Shown in pieces: positions 50,696-60,126 of a stretch of DNA of 64,000 nucleotides (within the stretch, counting starts at the first letter, position 1; the number at the start of each line of letters is the position of its first letter). The notes beneath the pieces were generated by a model, which ran no database searches, was not told the DNA's origin, and saw only the letters and a program-made list of their open reading frames with translations. Position numbers and translations under genes: made by a program. The stretch is from Halomarina oriensis (GTDB lineage: Archaea; Halobacteriota; Halobacteria; Halobacteriales; Haloarculaceae), in assembly GCF_009791395.1 (NCBI RefSeq), contig NZ_WSZK01000005.1:1-64000 (forward strand), read 5' to 3'.

Positions 50696-52210
50696 TCAGA
50701 TACCCTGTCTGAACTGGCGGAGGAGGTCGTTCAGCCCGAACTCGAACTGCCACTCCAGCACGTAGAGCACCGCCGGGTAGACGACGGCACCGACGACCAC
50801 GCCGACGACGAACCCGACCGGCTGACTACCCAGTTCCGCGATGACCGTCTCCTGTGCGGCGTAGGCGACAGCGCCCATCACGACGCTCGCGACGGCGGGG
50901 TACGCCGGGACGAGCACGAGCGTCCGGACCCGTTCGTCGATGAGTCGTCTGACGAGGTAGACCGCCGGCGGGAGGTACGCCGCTCCCGAGAGGACGACGG
51001 CGATGGCCGCCCCGGTCAGGCCGTAGTCGAGGACGACGACGAGCGGGTAGACGGTGATGGCGAGCGTGACCAGCGTCACGACCTGGAGTTTCGTCATGAG
51101 GTCGGGTCGGCCGAGCGCTTTGAACAGCGGCGCGGCCGGCGTCCGGACCGACCGCAGGATGCCGTAGACGGTCAGCACCTGCATCGGGACCACCATCGGA
51201 GCCCACTGGCTGCCGAGGAACGTTGCGACGAACGGCTCGGCGACGACGATGATACCCACGCCGAGCGGGAACGACACCAGCGTCGAGAGCCGGAGCGTCC
51301 GTCTGAACCCGTTTCTGACCGCCGGGATGTCGTCTTGGATCTTCGAGTACGCGGGCATGACGACCTGTGAGATGGTCTGTGCCACCTCCGTCGCGGGTGC
51401 GTTCGACAGCCGGTAGGCGAGCTGGTAGTACCCCAGCGCCTGCGTGCCGAGCCACCGTCCGACCAGCACGTCGTCACCCTCGCCGTAGAGATACGAGAGC
51501 ATCCCCGCGCCCATCAGCCACTTCCCGTAGCTGACGAGTTCGCGTGCCTTGCCCATCTCGAACGACGGGCGGAACAGACGGTCGGCGACCAGATACGAGA
51601 CGACGAGCTGGGCGGTGTAGCCGGCGACGTAGCCGACGGCCAGCGCGTACGCCGTCTCGGCGACGAACACCGCGTAGCCGATGGAGACGACGACGCGCGT
51701 CCCGGTTCGGGCGACGACCAGCCCGAACTGCTTGTGGAACTGGAGGTCCTTCTGGAAGTAGACGATGGCGGGGTTCTGGAGGCCACGCGCGATGGGACCG
51801 AGCGCGATGAGGTAGATGAGCGGGACGACCTTGCCGGGGTCCTCGCGGAAGAACTCCGCGATGAACGGCGCGGCGACGACGGCGATCCCCGCGATGAGGA
51901 GCCCTCGGAGGAGCTGGAGCACCCAGACGGTGCCGAAGTAGTCGTCGACGACGGCCTCCGAACGCTGGATGAGTGCCTCGTCGAGCCCGAGCTGTGAGAA
52001 CCGTGTGAGCCCGGCGATGACGAGGAGCGCGATGCCCATCAGCCCGAACTCCTCGGGGGACAGCAGTCGCGCCAGGATGACAAGCATCACGAGCTGGAGC
52101 GCCCGGACGCCGCCGTTCGTCAGCCCGAGCCAGATACCGCCACGGACCGTCTGTGAGGCGAGCGAGCCACCCGAGGAGACCAGCCGACTGAGGAGTGAGC
52201 GGAGCCCCAT
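50696..52210 (-). CDS. Oligosaccharide flippase (Wzx-like), tandem copy 1
   Basis: A 504-residue membrane protein with about 14 helices. It has TVRGGIWLGLTNGGVRALQL, GLMGIALLVIAGLTRFSQLGLDEALI and NPAIVYFQKDLQFHKQF, typical of the MATE/Wzx-like lipopolysaccharide exporters. It moves lipid-linked glycans across the membrane. It lies 3 bases after the paralogous gene at 52214-53767, so the two are cotranscribed tandem duplicates. Confidence 0.92.
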   Translation of the reverse strand: MGLRSLLSRLVSSGGSLASQTVRGGIWLGLTNGGVRALQLVMLVILARLLSPEEFGLMGIALLVIAGLTRFSQLGLDEALIQRSEAVVDDYFGTVWVLQLLRGLLIAGIAVVAAPFIAEFFREDPGKVVPLIYLIALGPIARGLQNPAIVYFQKDLQFHKQFGLVVARTGTRVVVSIGYAVFVAETAYALAVGYVAGYTAQLVVSYLVADRLFRPSFEMGKARELVSYGKWLMGAGMLSYLYGEGDDVLVGRWLGTQALGYYQLAYRLSNAPATEVAQTISQVVMPAYSKIQDDIPAVRNGFRRTLRLSTLVSFPLGVGIIVVAEPFVATFLGSQWAPMVVPMQVLTVYGILRSVRTPAAPLFKALGRPDLMTKLQVVTLVTLAITVYPLVVVLDYGLTGAAIAVVLSGAAYLPPAVYLVRRLIDERVRTLVLVPAYPAVASVVMGAVAYAAQETVIAELGSQPVGFVVGVVVGAVVYPAVLYVLEWQFEFGLNDLLRQFRQGI

Positions 52211-52213
52211 CTG

Positions 52214-53767
52214 TCACCCCGCCATGGACGCGACCATCGTTCTGACGTTCCGGCCCACACCCCAGCCGAAACGGTCGAGCACGAGCACGGCACCGGCGTA
52301 GACCACCGCTCCGAGGGCAGCGAGGACGACGAACTCGGCGACGGGAGCGACGTCGAGCATCCGGTCGGCGGCGATGACCGCCGCCGCCATCCCGACGCTC
52401 CCGACCAGCGGGTAGGCCACGTCACGCAGGATGCGCGTGTAGCTCGTCTCGACGATTCGAGCGGCGTAGAACACGTCTATCTCCATCATCGGGAACAGCT
52501 GGACGCCGAGGATGACCAGCGCGGCTCCCTCGTAGCCGGTCAGTCCGTACGGGAGCCCGCCGTTGCTGGCCTGCCAGAGCACGACCGGGAGGCCGAGACC
52601 GAGCAGGAGCACGCGGACCGTCGAGAACTTGGCGATGAGGTCGGGACGGCCCGTCGCCTTGAACACCGGCCCGAACGTCGCCACCGCCGAGCGCGTCAGC
52701 CCGAAGATAGCGAGAATCTGCATCGTCAGCACCATCGCCTCGTACTCCGGAGCGAGGAAGGCGTCGACGAACGCGGGCGTGATGGCGAAGATACCCATGG
52801 CGAGCGGAAACGAGAGGAACGTCGTCATCTGGAGGGTACGGTGGAAGCCCTCCCGGAGCGCCTTCGTGTTGTCCTGGACCTTCGAGTACGCCGGGAACGC
52901 GACCCCCGAGATGACGTGTGTGACCTCGGTGGCGGGCGCGTTCGAGAACCGGTAAGCCAGCTGGTAGTACCCCAGCGCGAGCGGGCCGAGGAAGCCGCTG
53001 ACGAGCAGGTCGTCGCCCTCGCTGTAGAGGAAGTAGAGGATGGAGTTGGCGGTGAGCCACTTCCCGTAGCTGATCATACTGCGGGCGGACGGGACGTCGA
53101 ACGAGACGCTCGGACGGTAGTCGTGCAGGAGGTACGACGCCAGCATGCGGACGAAGTCGCTGGCGACGAACGCGAGGACGAGCGCCATCGCCGTCTCCGA
53201 GACGAGGTAGGCGTAGCCGATGGCGACGCCGAACTGGACGACCGACCCGGACATGGAGTAGAAGAACTGCTTGTGGAACTGGAGGTCCTTCTGGAAGTAG
53301 ACGATGCCGGGGTTGGCGAGGCCGACGAACAGTTGGCCGAGGCCGATGACCTGGATGAGGACGGCCGCGCGGCCGGCGGTGGCGGCGTCCCCGCTGACCA
53401 GGAGGCCGGCGAACGGGTGGGCGATGACGACGAGCGTCAGCGCGATGAACGACGTGCGAGCGATGTCGAGCAGCCACGCCGTGTTCAGCATGTGGTCGAC
53501 GTTCTCCTCGCGGTCGTAGATGAGCGACTGATTGAGTCCGAGTTGCGAGAACCGCTTGACGCCGCTCATGACGACGAGCGCGATACCGAACAGCCCGAGT
53601 TCGGCGGCCCCCAGCAGGTTCGCCAGGATGATCATCAGCACCAACTGGAGCATCCGGTCGGAGACGTTGAGCGCCGCGACCCACATTCCGCCCTTGACCG
53701 TGCGTTCGGTCAGCCCGTCGCCGGGAGAGAGCACACTGCGAACGAGACGAGCGAGACGACGTATCAT
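52214..53767 (-). CDS. Oligosaccharide flippase (Wzx-like), tandem copy 2
   Basis: A 517-residue paralogue of the flippase at 50696-52210, with the same blocks (TVKGGMWVAALNVSDRMLQL, GLFGIALVVMSGVKRFSQLGLNQSLI, NPGIVYFQKDLQFHKQF). The ATG at 53767 (MIRRL) is preferred to 53812 because its N-terminus has the same length as the paralogue. It is also overlapped as ATGA by a leader ORF from an ATAAC promoter. About 14 membrane helices. It is first in the tandem pair. Confidence 0.92.
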   Translation of the reverse strand: MIRRLARLVRSVLSPGDGLTERTVKGGMWVAALNVSDRMLQLVLMIILANLLGAAELGLFGIALVVMSGVKRFSQLGLNQSLIYDREENVDHMLNTAWLLDIARTSFIALTLVVIAHPFAGLLVSGDAATAGRAAVLIQVIGLGQLFVGLANPGIVYFQKDLQFHKQFFYSMSGSVVQFGVAIGYAYLVSETAMALVLAFVASDFVRMLASYLLHDYRPSVSFDVPSARSMISYGKWLTANSILYFLYSEGDDLLVSGFLGPLALGYYQLAYRFSNAPATEVTHVISGVAFPAYSKVQDNTKALREGFHRTLQMTTFLSFPLAMGIFAITPAFVDAFLAPEYEAMVLTMQILAIFGLTRSAVATFGPVFKATGRPDLIAKFSTVRVLLLGLGLPVVLWQASNGGLPYGLTGYEGAALVILGVQLFPMMEIDVFYAARIVETSYTRILRDVAYPLVGSVGMAAAVIAADRMLDVAPVAEFVVLAALGAVVYAGAVLVLDRFGWGVGRNVRTMVASMAG

Positions 53768-53805
53768 CCCCACATCGTCCCTTTCGTGCCGTACGTACCA
53801 GTCAT
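53764..53805 (-). CDS. Leader ORF (13 codons) overlapping the flippase start
   Basis: The peptide is MTGTYGTKGTMWG. The ATG lies 33 bases after ATAACAATGGCC (minus strand, 53827-53838). The TGA overlaps the flippase ATG as ATGA. Expression is inferred; only a GGGG run serves as a Shine-Dalgarno here. Confidence 0.45.
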   Translation of the reverse strand: MTGTYGTKGTMWG

Positions 53806-53936
53806 TGTCCATCAGTTCGCCCAGCCGGCCATTGTTATACCACTCCTAAGACCGTCCCGTCCGACGGAGTGGTATCGGACTCACACGGGGACAGGGGCTA
53901 CCTAACCAAGTCGCCGGGGCCGCTGAGTTCGAACCG

Positions 53937-54890
53937 ATGAGCGACGAGGCACCGCTGGTGAGCGTGGTCGTCCCGACGTACGGCCGCCCCGAGTACCTCA
54001 CGGAGGCCGTCGAGAGCGTCCTCGGTCAGACCTACGACCACGTCGAAGTGGTCGTCGTCGACGACTGCTCGCCCGACCCCGTCGAACCGCAGGTGGCCGG
54101 TGTCGACCCCGGCGGTCGTCGGCTCCGTGTCGTCCGTCACGAGGAGAACCGGGGAGCGAGCGCCGCCCGGACGACGGGCATCGAAGAGAGCGACGGCGCG
54201 TTCGTCGCGTTCATCGACGACGACGACGTCTGGCTCCCCGAGAAGGTCGAGCGACAGCTCGCGGCGTTCGAGGACCCCGAGGTGGGCGTGGTCGCCACCG
54301 GCCTGCGCTACGAGGTCGGGGGCGAGACGTCGAACGTGCTCCGTCCGACCCTCTCGGGTGACGCGACGCTCAACCTGCTCTACGGCGAGCCGTTCGGGAC
54401 GTTCTCGACGCTGATGGTCCGGCGCGAGGTGGTCGAGGCGGCGGGAACCCCCGACGAGCGGTTCCCGTGCTGGCAGGACCGCGAGTGGCCGATTCGACTC
54501 TCACGGCACTGTCTGGTCGACTCCATCGCCGACCCGCTGGTCGTCCACCGGATGGGCGACCACGGACAGATCACCGACGACTTCGAGGCGAAACGCGACG
54601 TGGCCTACCCGCTGTTCGTCGAGACGTTCCGTCCGCTGGCGGCGGAGTACGGTCCCGAGGCCGAGCGGAAACTCGTCTCCACGCGGGCGAACGTCGTCGG
54701 GATGTCGGCGCTCAAAGTCGGCAACCACGCCGACGCGTGCCGGTTCGCACGGCGGGCGCTTCGGGCGAACCCGGCCAGCGGACAGGCCTACCTGATACTG
54801 CTGCTCTCGCTCGGGGGACGACCGCTCTTTCGGACCCTCCAGCGGGCGAAGCGAGCGGTCGTCGAGCGGCGGAAGACCGGTACACTGTGA
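53937..54890 (+). CDS. Family 2 glycosyltransferase
   Basis: A 317-residue GT-A enzyme. It has LVSVVVPTYGRPEYLTEAVESVLGQTYDHVEVVVVDDCSPD, then FVAFIDDDDVWLPEKVERQLAAF, then FSTLMVRREVVEAAG and CWQDREWPIRLSRH. A basic C-terminus may bring it to the membrane. It is divergent from the tandem flippases and just upstream of the phosphatase-fold gene. A CTACCTAACC element lies about 36 bases upstream. Confidence 0.93.
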   Translation: MSDEAPLVSVVVPTYGRPEYLTEAVESVLGQTYDHVEVVVVDDCSPDPVEPQVAGVDPGGRRLRVVRHEENRGASAARTTGIEESDGAFVAFIDDDDVWLPEKVERQLAAFEDPEVGVVATGLRYEVGGETSNVLRPTLSGDATLNLLYGEPFGTFSTLMVRREVVEAAGTPDERFPCWQDREWPIRLSRHCLVDSIADPLVVHRMGDHGQITDDFEAKRDVAYPLFVETFRPLAAEYGPEAERKLVSTRANVVGMSALKVGNHADACRFARRALRANPASGQAYLILLLSLGGRPLFRTLQRAKRAVVERRKTGTL

Positions 54891-54923
54891 CGGCGAACGG
54901 CCTCGACGAGCAGTAGAGAACTC

Positions 54924-54934
54924 ATAACTATGCC
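54924..54934 (+). promoter_or_regulatory. ATAAC-type promoter of the phosphatase-fold gene
   Basis: ATAACTATGCC begins 33 bases before the ATG at 54957. An in-frame ATG at 54930 lies inside the element and so is unlikely to be the start. Confidence 0.55.
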
Positions 54935-54956
54935 GCCGGACGGTTTCGTGAGAACC

Positions 54957-55859
54957 ATGTACTCGCTCTCTCAGGTTCGCCGAGCACTCGATGCGCCCTC
55001 GCTCATCCCCGAGGAGTTCAACCGACTCGCCTACCGACGGCTCAACCGCTGGTCGTACAACGAGGAGGGCGTCGACCTGTTCGAGGAGGACTGGGACAAC
55101 CTGCTCATCCTCGACGCGTGTCGCCACGACATGTTCTGTGAGCGCAACGACCTCCCCGGCCGGACCGAGTCGCGTATCTCCCGCGGGTCGGGGACCTGGG
55201 AGTTCCTCCAGGCGAACTTCGCGGAGCGTGACCTGACCGACACCGTCTACGTCACCGCGAGTCCGATGCTCCACCGCAACAAGTCCGAACTCAACACGAG
55301 CCTCCACGCCGTCGTCAACGTCTGGCAGGAGGACGGCTGGGACGACGACCTGCGGACCGTCATGCCCGAGACGCTCGGGGAGTACGCCCGCGAGGCCGCC
55401 GAGCGCTACCCGAACAAGCGCCTCATCGTCCACTACCTCCAGCCCCACTACCCGTTCATCGGGCCGACGGGCCGCGAGCACTTCGACATCGACACGCTCG
55501 CCATCTGGGCGGAGAAGCGTGCCGGCAACCTCGACATCCCCGACGAGTACTTCGTGAAGGGTACCGAGGAGAGCCTCGACATCGTCCTCGACCACGTCTC
55601 GGAGCTGCTCGACGACCTGGAGGGACGTACCGTCGTCACCGCCGACCACGGCCAGGCGTTCGGCGAACGGGCGTTCCCGCTACCGATCAGGATGTACGGC
55701 CACCCGCTCGGCTCGTACCTCGACGAACTGGTCCGCGTCCCGTGGCACGTCTACGACAACGGCCCGCGCCGCGAGATAACGAAGGAGGAGCCGGTCGCTA
55801 CCGAGGACGTCGACCACGACGTCGTCGAGGACCGGCTCAAACAGCTGGGCTACGTCTGA
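54957..55859 (+). CDS. Sulfatase-fold protein, paralogue A
   Basis: A 300-residue member of the alkaline phosphatase/sulfatase superfamily. It has the metal-site strand WDNLLILDACRHDMF, then SRISRGSGTWEFL, where a Thr or Ser would be the nucleophile, KRLIVHYLQPHYPFIGP, and TVVTADHGQAFGERAFPLPIRMYGHPLG. It is strongly similar to the protein at 59167-60126. It has no Cys-based sulfatase maturation motif and no signal peptide. A role in transfer or removal of phosphate- or sulfate-type groups on glycans is inferred. The ATG at 54957 fits the promoter. Confidence 0.82.
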   Translation: MYSLSQVRRALDAPSLIPEEFNRLAYRRLNRWSYNEEGVDLFEEDWDNLLILDACRHDMFCERNDLPGRTESRISRGSGTWEFLQANFAERDLTDTVYVTASPMLHRNKSELNTSLHAVVNVWQEDGWDDDLRTVMPETLGEYAREAAERYPNKRLIVHYLQPHYPFIGPTGREHFDIDTLAIWAEKRAGNLDIPDEYFVKGTEESLDIVLDHVSELLDDLEGRTVVTADHGQAFGERAFPLPIRMYGHPLGSYLDELVRVPWHVYDNGPRREITKEEPVATEDVDHDVVEDRLKQLGYV

Positions 55860-55893
55860 ACCGGGCCGGACCGACGAGAGCGATAGCACACGA

Positions 55894-55902
55894 TTCTTTT
55901 CT
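55894..55902 (+). terminator. T-rich terminator after the phosphatase-fold gene
   Basis: TTCTTTTCT, about 35 bases after the stop at 55859. Confidence 0.4.
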
Positions 55903-55964
55903 CCGACGACCCGCGACGCGCTTCGGCCACACACAGCGACCCGCTTTCGCCACATAGCGCGCGG

Positions 55965-55975
55965 ATAACAAAGCC
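55965..55975 (+). promoter_or_regulatory. ATAAC-type promoter of the GT4 gene
   Basis: ATAACAAAGCC begins 35 bases before the ATG at 56000, consistent with a leaderless mRNA. Confidence 0.55.
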
Positions 55976-55999
55976 CGTCTCCGCCGAATCGAGGGACGA

Positions 56000-57115
56000 A
56001 TGTCGAAGCAGGACGTCGAACCGCCCGACGAGCGCGTGGTTCGACCTTCGGTGCTGGTCGTCTACTCGGTGAAGAACCTCGGGAAGATAGCCCGTCACGT
56101 CGGCCCGCTGACCCGGTCGGCGGACGTGACGATGGTGTGTGTCGACGGCGACGAGAGCGTCGACGGTGTCGAGTACGTCACCGTCCCGGACGTCGGCTAC
56201 CGGCCGCTGACACTCTTGTTGATGGCGTTCGCGGCGCTGGTCACCGCCCTCCGGGGCCGTGGCCGGTACGACGCCGTCGCCTCGTTCTCGCTGTTACCCA
56301 ACGGCGTCGTCGCCCTGCTCGCCGGGCGACTCGCGGACGCACCGACCCACCTCGGAATCATCGGTATCGACCTCGACGTCCACGCGACCGCTCGGTACGG
56401 GCCGCTCGTCCGCTGGCTGGTCCGGCGGTTCGACGCCGTCACCGTCCCCGGCGAACCGTTCCGTGACCGACTCGCCGAACTCGGCGTCCCCCGCCGGCGC
56501 TCGTTCCGACTCGTCAACCCCATCGACGCCGACCGGTTCCGACCCGCACCCGACGAGGAGGTCGAGTACGACCTGCTGTGGATCGGTCGGTTCGACCCGG
56601 AGAAAGCGCCCGAGCGGTTCGTCGACGCGCTGGCGGAACTCGACGACCGGGGGGTGCCGTTCACCGCCGTGATGGCCGGGGACGGACCACTCCGGGCGGG
56701 CGTCGAGCGACGGGTTCGAGCGGCGGGGCTGGCCGACCGGGTCGACCGACCGGGGTGGGTCGACGACCCGCTCTCACTGTACCACCGCTCGGGCGCGTTC
56801 GTCCTCACCTCCGAGCGTGACGCGCTGCCGCTGACGCTCGTCGAGGCGATGGCGACGGGGCTCCCGAGCGTCGTCCCGCCCGTCGGGAACGTCCCCGACG
56901 TGGCTCGTGACGAGGAGACGGCACTCGTCGTCGACCCGATGACGCCCACGGCGCTCGCCGACGCGCTCGAAGCGCTCCTCGACGACGACAGCCTCCGGGA
57001 GGAACTCGGAACGAACGCCGCGACCATCGGCGAGGAGTACTCCTACGACGGTGCGGCCGACGACTGGCGACGGGTGCTCGACGCCCTCGTGTCGCCCGCC
57101 CCGAACGATGCCTAA
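56000..57115 (+). CDS. Family 4 glycosyltransferase
   Basis: A 371-residue GT-B enzyme. The N-domain has VLVVYSVKNLGKIARHVGPL and the C-domain has LLWIGRFDPEKAPERFVDAL, VMAGDGPLRAGVERRV, and FVLTSERDALPLTLVEAMATGLPSVVPPVGN (the E-x7-E donor motif). It is probably a retaining transferase of the polysaccharide pathway. It is single, in the same direction as the preceding phosphatase-fold gene but with its own promoter. Confidence 0.93.
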   Translation: MSKQDVEPPDERVVRPSVLVVYSVKNLGKIARHVGPLTRSADVTMVCVDGDESVDGVEYVTVPDVGYRPLTLLLMAFAALVTALRGRGRYDAVASFSLLPNGVVALLAGRLADAPTHLGIIGIDLDVHATARYGPLVRWLVRRFDAVTVPGEPFRDRLAELGVPRRRSFRLVNPIDADRFRPAPDEEVEYDLLWIGRFDPEKAPERFVDALAELDDRGVPFTAVMAGDGPLRAGVERRVRAAGLADRVDRPGWVDDPLSLYHRSGAFVLTSERDALPLTLVEAMATGLPSVVPPVGNVPDVARDEETALVVDPMTPTALADALEALLDDDSLREELGTNAATIGEEYSYDGAADDWRRVLDALVSPAPNDA

Positions 57116-57217
57116 TCCCTATGGGTCGGGCGCGGCGCTCACCGTGGCCGTGACCGCCTCGCACACCACTACTGTTCGGGACAATCCTTTCGAGGAAACA
57201 GTTCAGTATTGAATACA

Positions 57218-57853
57218 ATGACAGTCGTAGGGAAGTTGTCGGTGCGCGCGGAGGCGTTCGACCTCGGTCGGGCGCTCGTTGCGCAGGGTGTCCGTTTCGA
57301 ACTCGAACGGACGGTGCAGTGTGACTCCCCGCTGTCGCTGTGGGTCTGGACGAATGACACCGGCGACTACCTCGACCGGGTCCACGAGCGGACGACGGTC
57401 ACGCTCGACGTGGTCGACCACGTCGACGGTGGAGTGCTCTGTACCGTCGCACGCGACCCGGAGGCGAGCGGTCCGTCGCTGTTCGACCTGTTCGCGGACG
57501 CGGGGATGACGATACTCGCCGGCGGTGGCGACGACGAACGGTGGTCGTTCGAGGTCCGAGCGGAGAACCGGGGAGACGTCGACCGATTCCAGCGGACGGC
57601 CACCGACCACGGTATCGACGTCACGGTCGAGGGCGTCCAGCGCCTCTCCGGCCCGGCGACGATTCAGTCGGCGCTCACCGACTGCCAGCGGCAGACGCTC
57701 GTCGCCGCCTACGAGGGTGGGTACTACGACACGCCACGACGGGCGACGCTGGCGGACTTCGGCGAGCAGTTCGACATCACGCCGCGGGCGGTGTCACAGC
57801 GGCTCCGACGCGGTGTCGGCAACCTCGTCGAGGCGACGCTCATCGTCGAGTGA
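57218..57853 (+). CDS. Bat-type HTH transcription regulator
   Basis: A 211-residue regulator. The N-terminal part (about 1-140) is a beta-rich sensor-like region. The C-terminal about 55 residues form the bat-type HTH: LTDCQRQTLVAAYEGGYYDTPRRATLADFGEQFDITPRAVSQRLRRGVGNLVEATL. The ATG at 57218 is preferred to the TTG at 57209. Bat-type proteins activate target operons in haloarchaea; targets here are unknown, but the glycan cluster around it is a natural candidate. Confidence 0.88.
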   Translation: MTVVGKLSVRAEAFDLGRALVAQGVRFELERTVQCDSPLSLWVWTNDTGDYLDRVHERTTVTLDVVDHVDGGVLCTVARDPEASGPSLFDLFADAGMTILAGGGDDERWSFEVRAENRGDVDRFQRTATDHGIDVTVEGVQRLSGPATIQSALTDCQRQTLVAAYEGGYYDTPRRATLADFGEQFDITPRAVSQRLRRGVGNLVEATLIVE

Positions 57854-57924
57854 GACCCGCGGCGGTCGGTGGCGACGACCGGGACACGAAGCTTTGACCC
57901 TCCGGGGCGGAGTACCCCGGACGA

Positions 57925-59130
57925 ATGCGGCTCCACGGCATCCACGACGGTCGCCTGTACGCCAGTACGGCACGGACGCTCTACACCGAACAGCGCACGA
58001 ACGGGAGCGACGGCGTCGGCCGGTTCGTCGCGGACGGCGACCTCCCGAATCCACGGCTCGCGGGGTGGTTCCGACGCGAACTGTTCACCGGGTCGCCGTG
58101 GCGTCTCCTCTCCCGTCTCGTCGGGCGGTTCCCGACGACGAACGTCTGGCGTGACGACGCGGTGACGCTGGCGACACTCAACCGCTGGCTCGTCGCCTCC
58201 CACGACGGCGAACGAACCTGGACGCCGGTGTACGAACTCCCCCGGTCGTCGGGGCCGATGGGAGTCCTCCCGACGGCATGCTGCCGTGACGGCGACCGTC
58301 TCCTGCTCGGGGAGTACCCGCTCGGCGCGGACACCGCCCACCTCCTCGTCTCGACGGACGACGGCCGCTCGTGGCGACGCCTGCTCGCCGTCGACGGCGT
58401 GCGCCACGTCCACAGCGTCCTCCGTGACCCGTACACCGACGACGTGTGGGTGACGACGGGTGACCGCGATTCGGAGAGTCGCCTCTGTCTCCTCCGAGAC
58501 GGTGAGAAAGGGAGCGAGACAGCGTCCGAGGGGAGTGACGACGCTGGCGACGACGAGCACGACGGCCCGTGGCTGGACGTGGTCGGAACCGGCAGTCAGC
58601 GCTGGCGAGCGGTCGACCTCGCGTTCACCGAGGACGCGGTGCTGTGGGGGATGGACTGCCTCTACGCCGACGAGAACCGCATCCAGCGCCTCGACCGCGA
58701 GACGCTGGCCGAGCGCGAACCGGGCGAACGACTCGACGAGGACGCCATCGAGACGGTCGGTGTCGCCTCCGGGTCGGTGTTCTACGCCGAGACGTGGGAC
58801 CACGACGGCGAGCAGTACGTCGCACTGGTCACGGCGACGGAGACGGGCACCGACTCGACGGCCGACGGCGACCGGGCCGTCAACCGGACCGGGACGGCGG
58901 ACGTGCTGGTCTCCTCGTCGGCCTCCGGGTTCGAACGCTGGGAGACGCTGGCGAGCTACCAGAAGAAACCCGCGCTGGCGGACTCGTTACCGGGCGTCGA
59001 GTCCGCGTCGGGGTACGTCTACGTCGCCGCCGACGAGCGCGGCCTGTTCGTCAACCCGTTCAACACCGCCGAGGACGACGGGAAGGTACTTCGCGTCTCA
59101 TCCGAGCGGGTCGCGTCGCTGCTGGAGTGA
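57925..59130 (+). CDS. BNR/sialidase-like beta-propeller protein
   Basis: A 401-residue protein with repeats of the Asp-box kind (HDGERTWTPVYELP, STDDGRSWRRLLAV) and alternating beta strands. These indicate a six- or seven-bladed propeller of the sialidase/exo-glycosidase fold. No catalytic Arg triad was recognised, so glycan binding or a structural role is as likely as hydrolysis. It has no signal peptide. An acidic insert (about 195-215) is low-complexity. It is divergent in function from its neighbours but within the glycan region. Confidence 0.75.
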   Translation: MRLHGIHDGRLYASTARTLYTEQRTNGSDGVGRFVADGDLPNPRLAGWFRRELFTGSPWRLLSRLVGRFPTTNVWRDDAVTLATLNRWLVASHDGERTWTPVYELPRSSGPMGVLPTACCRDGDRLLLGEYPLGADTAHLLVSTDDGRSWRRLLAVDGVRHVHSVLRDPYTDDVWVTTGDRDSESRLCLLRDGEKGSETASEGSDDAGDDEHDGPWLDVVGTGSQRWRAVDLAFTEDAVLWGMDCLYADENRIQRLDRETLAEREPGERLDEDAIETVGVASGSVFYAETWDHDGEQYVALVTATETGTDSTADGDRAVNRTGTADVLVSSSASGFERWETLASYQKKPALADSLPGVESASGYVYVAADERGLFVNPFNTAEDDGKVLRVSSERVASLLE

Positions 59131-59166
59131 GGCGGTGTGAAACGAGAGCGCGGACCTCCGAGCGAA

Positions 59167-60126
59167 CTACAGGTAGCCGAGGTCTTTCAGCCGTTCTTCG
59201 GTGCCCTCGACGAGTTCGTCGTCGGTCGACGCCTCGGCGACGACCTCCTTGCGCTCTGCACCCTCGATGACGAGCCACGGCACCTTCACGAGGTGCTCGC
59301 TGTAGACGCCCTCGGGATGGCCGTAGAGGCCCATCGGGACGGGACACGGCTCGGGGTGTTCGCCGAGCAGGTTGCCGTGGTCGGAGGTGACGACGGTGGT
59401 GCCCTCGAGGTCGTCGATGAGGTCCGGGAGCGATTCGAGCGCGATGTCGAGGTTCTCGCGGTAGGCCTCCCAGACGGTGGCCGTATCGACCTTCCCGCGC
59501 TTGAGTTTGTCCCAGACGTGTTCGTTGTCCTGTTCGGCGTCGTCGCCGTCGGCCATCCGCTTCGACAGTTCCATCCCCGCCTGTGCACCGATTTTCTGAC
59601 CAGTGGGTCCGACGAACGGGTAGTGCGGTTGGACGTAGTGGGCGACGAGACGCTTGTCCGGGTAGCGCTCGGCGGCCTTCCGAACCTCCTCGCTCATGAC
59701 CTCCGGGTGGACCGTGTTCAACTCGTCGTCCCAGTGGTCCTGCCAGACCGAGACGACGTCGTGGAACGTCCCGCTCGGGAGGCGGACGTTGATCTGTGGG
59801 TTCGCCGTGACGTAGACGGTGTCCTCGAACGTCTCGCCCTCGAAGTTCTCGCGGAGGAACTCGGGGGTGTTCGACCCGCGCGAGACGCGCGATTCGAGCG
59901 TTCCGGGGAGCTGGTGTTGCTGCTCGAACATGTCGTAGCGACACGCGTCGAGGATGAGCAGGTTGTCCCAGTCCTCGTCCATCACGTAGAAGCCGTCGTT
60001 GCCCTTGTACTGGAAGTACGGTTTGACGACACACTTCTCGACGGCGAACTGCGCGACGACCGAGCGCCACCAGTTCGCGTCGTTCCAGTTCTTGCGGATG
60101 CTGTTACCGATCGCTTCGTAGTCCAT
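59167..60126 (-). CDS. Sulfatase-fold protein, paralogue B
   Basis: A 319-residue paralogue of the protein at 54957-55859. It has DEDWDNLLILDACRYDMFEQQ, SRVSRGSNTPEFLRENF, RLVAHYVQPHYPFVGPTG, TTVVTSDHGNLLGEHPEPCPVP and GHPEGVYSEHLVKVPWLV. The sulfatase Cys is absent; Thr in SNTPEF may be the nucleophile. It is last in the operon with the toroid, DUF354 and WecC-like genes. Its ATG shares an A with the stop of the toroid gene (TAATG). Confidence 0.85.
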   Translation of the reverse strand: MDYEAIGNSIRKNWNDANWWRSVVAQFAVEKCVVKPYFQYKGNDGFYVMDEDWDNLLILDACRYDMFEQQHQLPGTLESRVSRGSNTPEFLRENFEGETFEDTVYVTANPQINVRLPSGTFHDVVSVWQDHWDDELNTVHPEVMSEEVRKAAERYPDKRLVAHYVQPHYPFVGPTGQKIGAQAGMELSKRMADGDDAEQDNEHVWDKLKRGKVDTATVWEAYRENLDIALESLPDLIDDLEGTTVVTSDHGNLLGEHPEPCPVPMGLYGHPEGVYSEHLVKVPWLVIEGAERKEVVAEASTDDELVEGTEERLKDLGYL

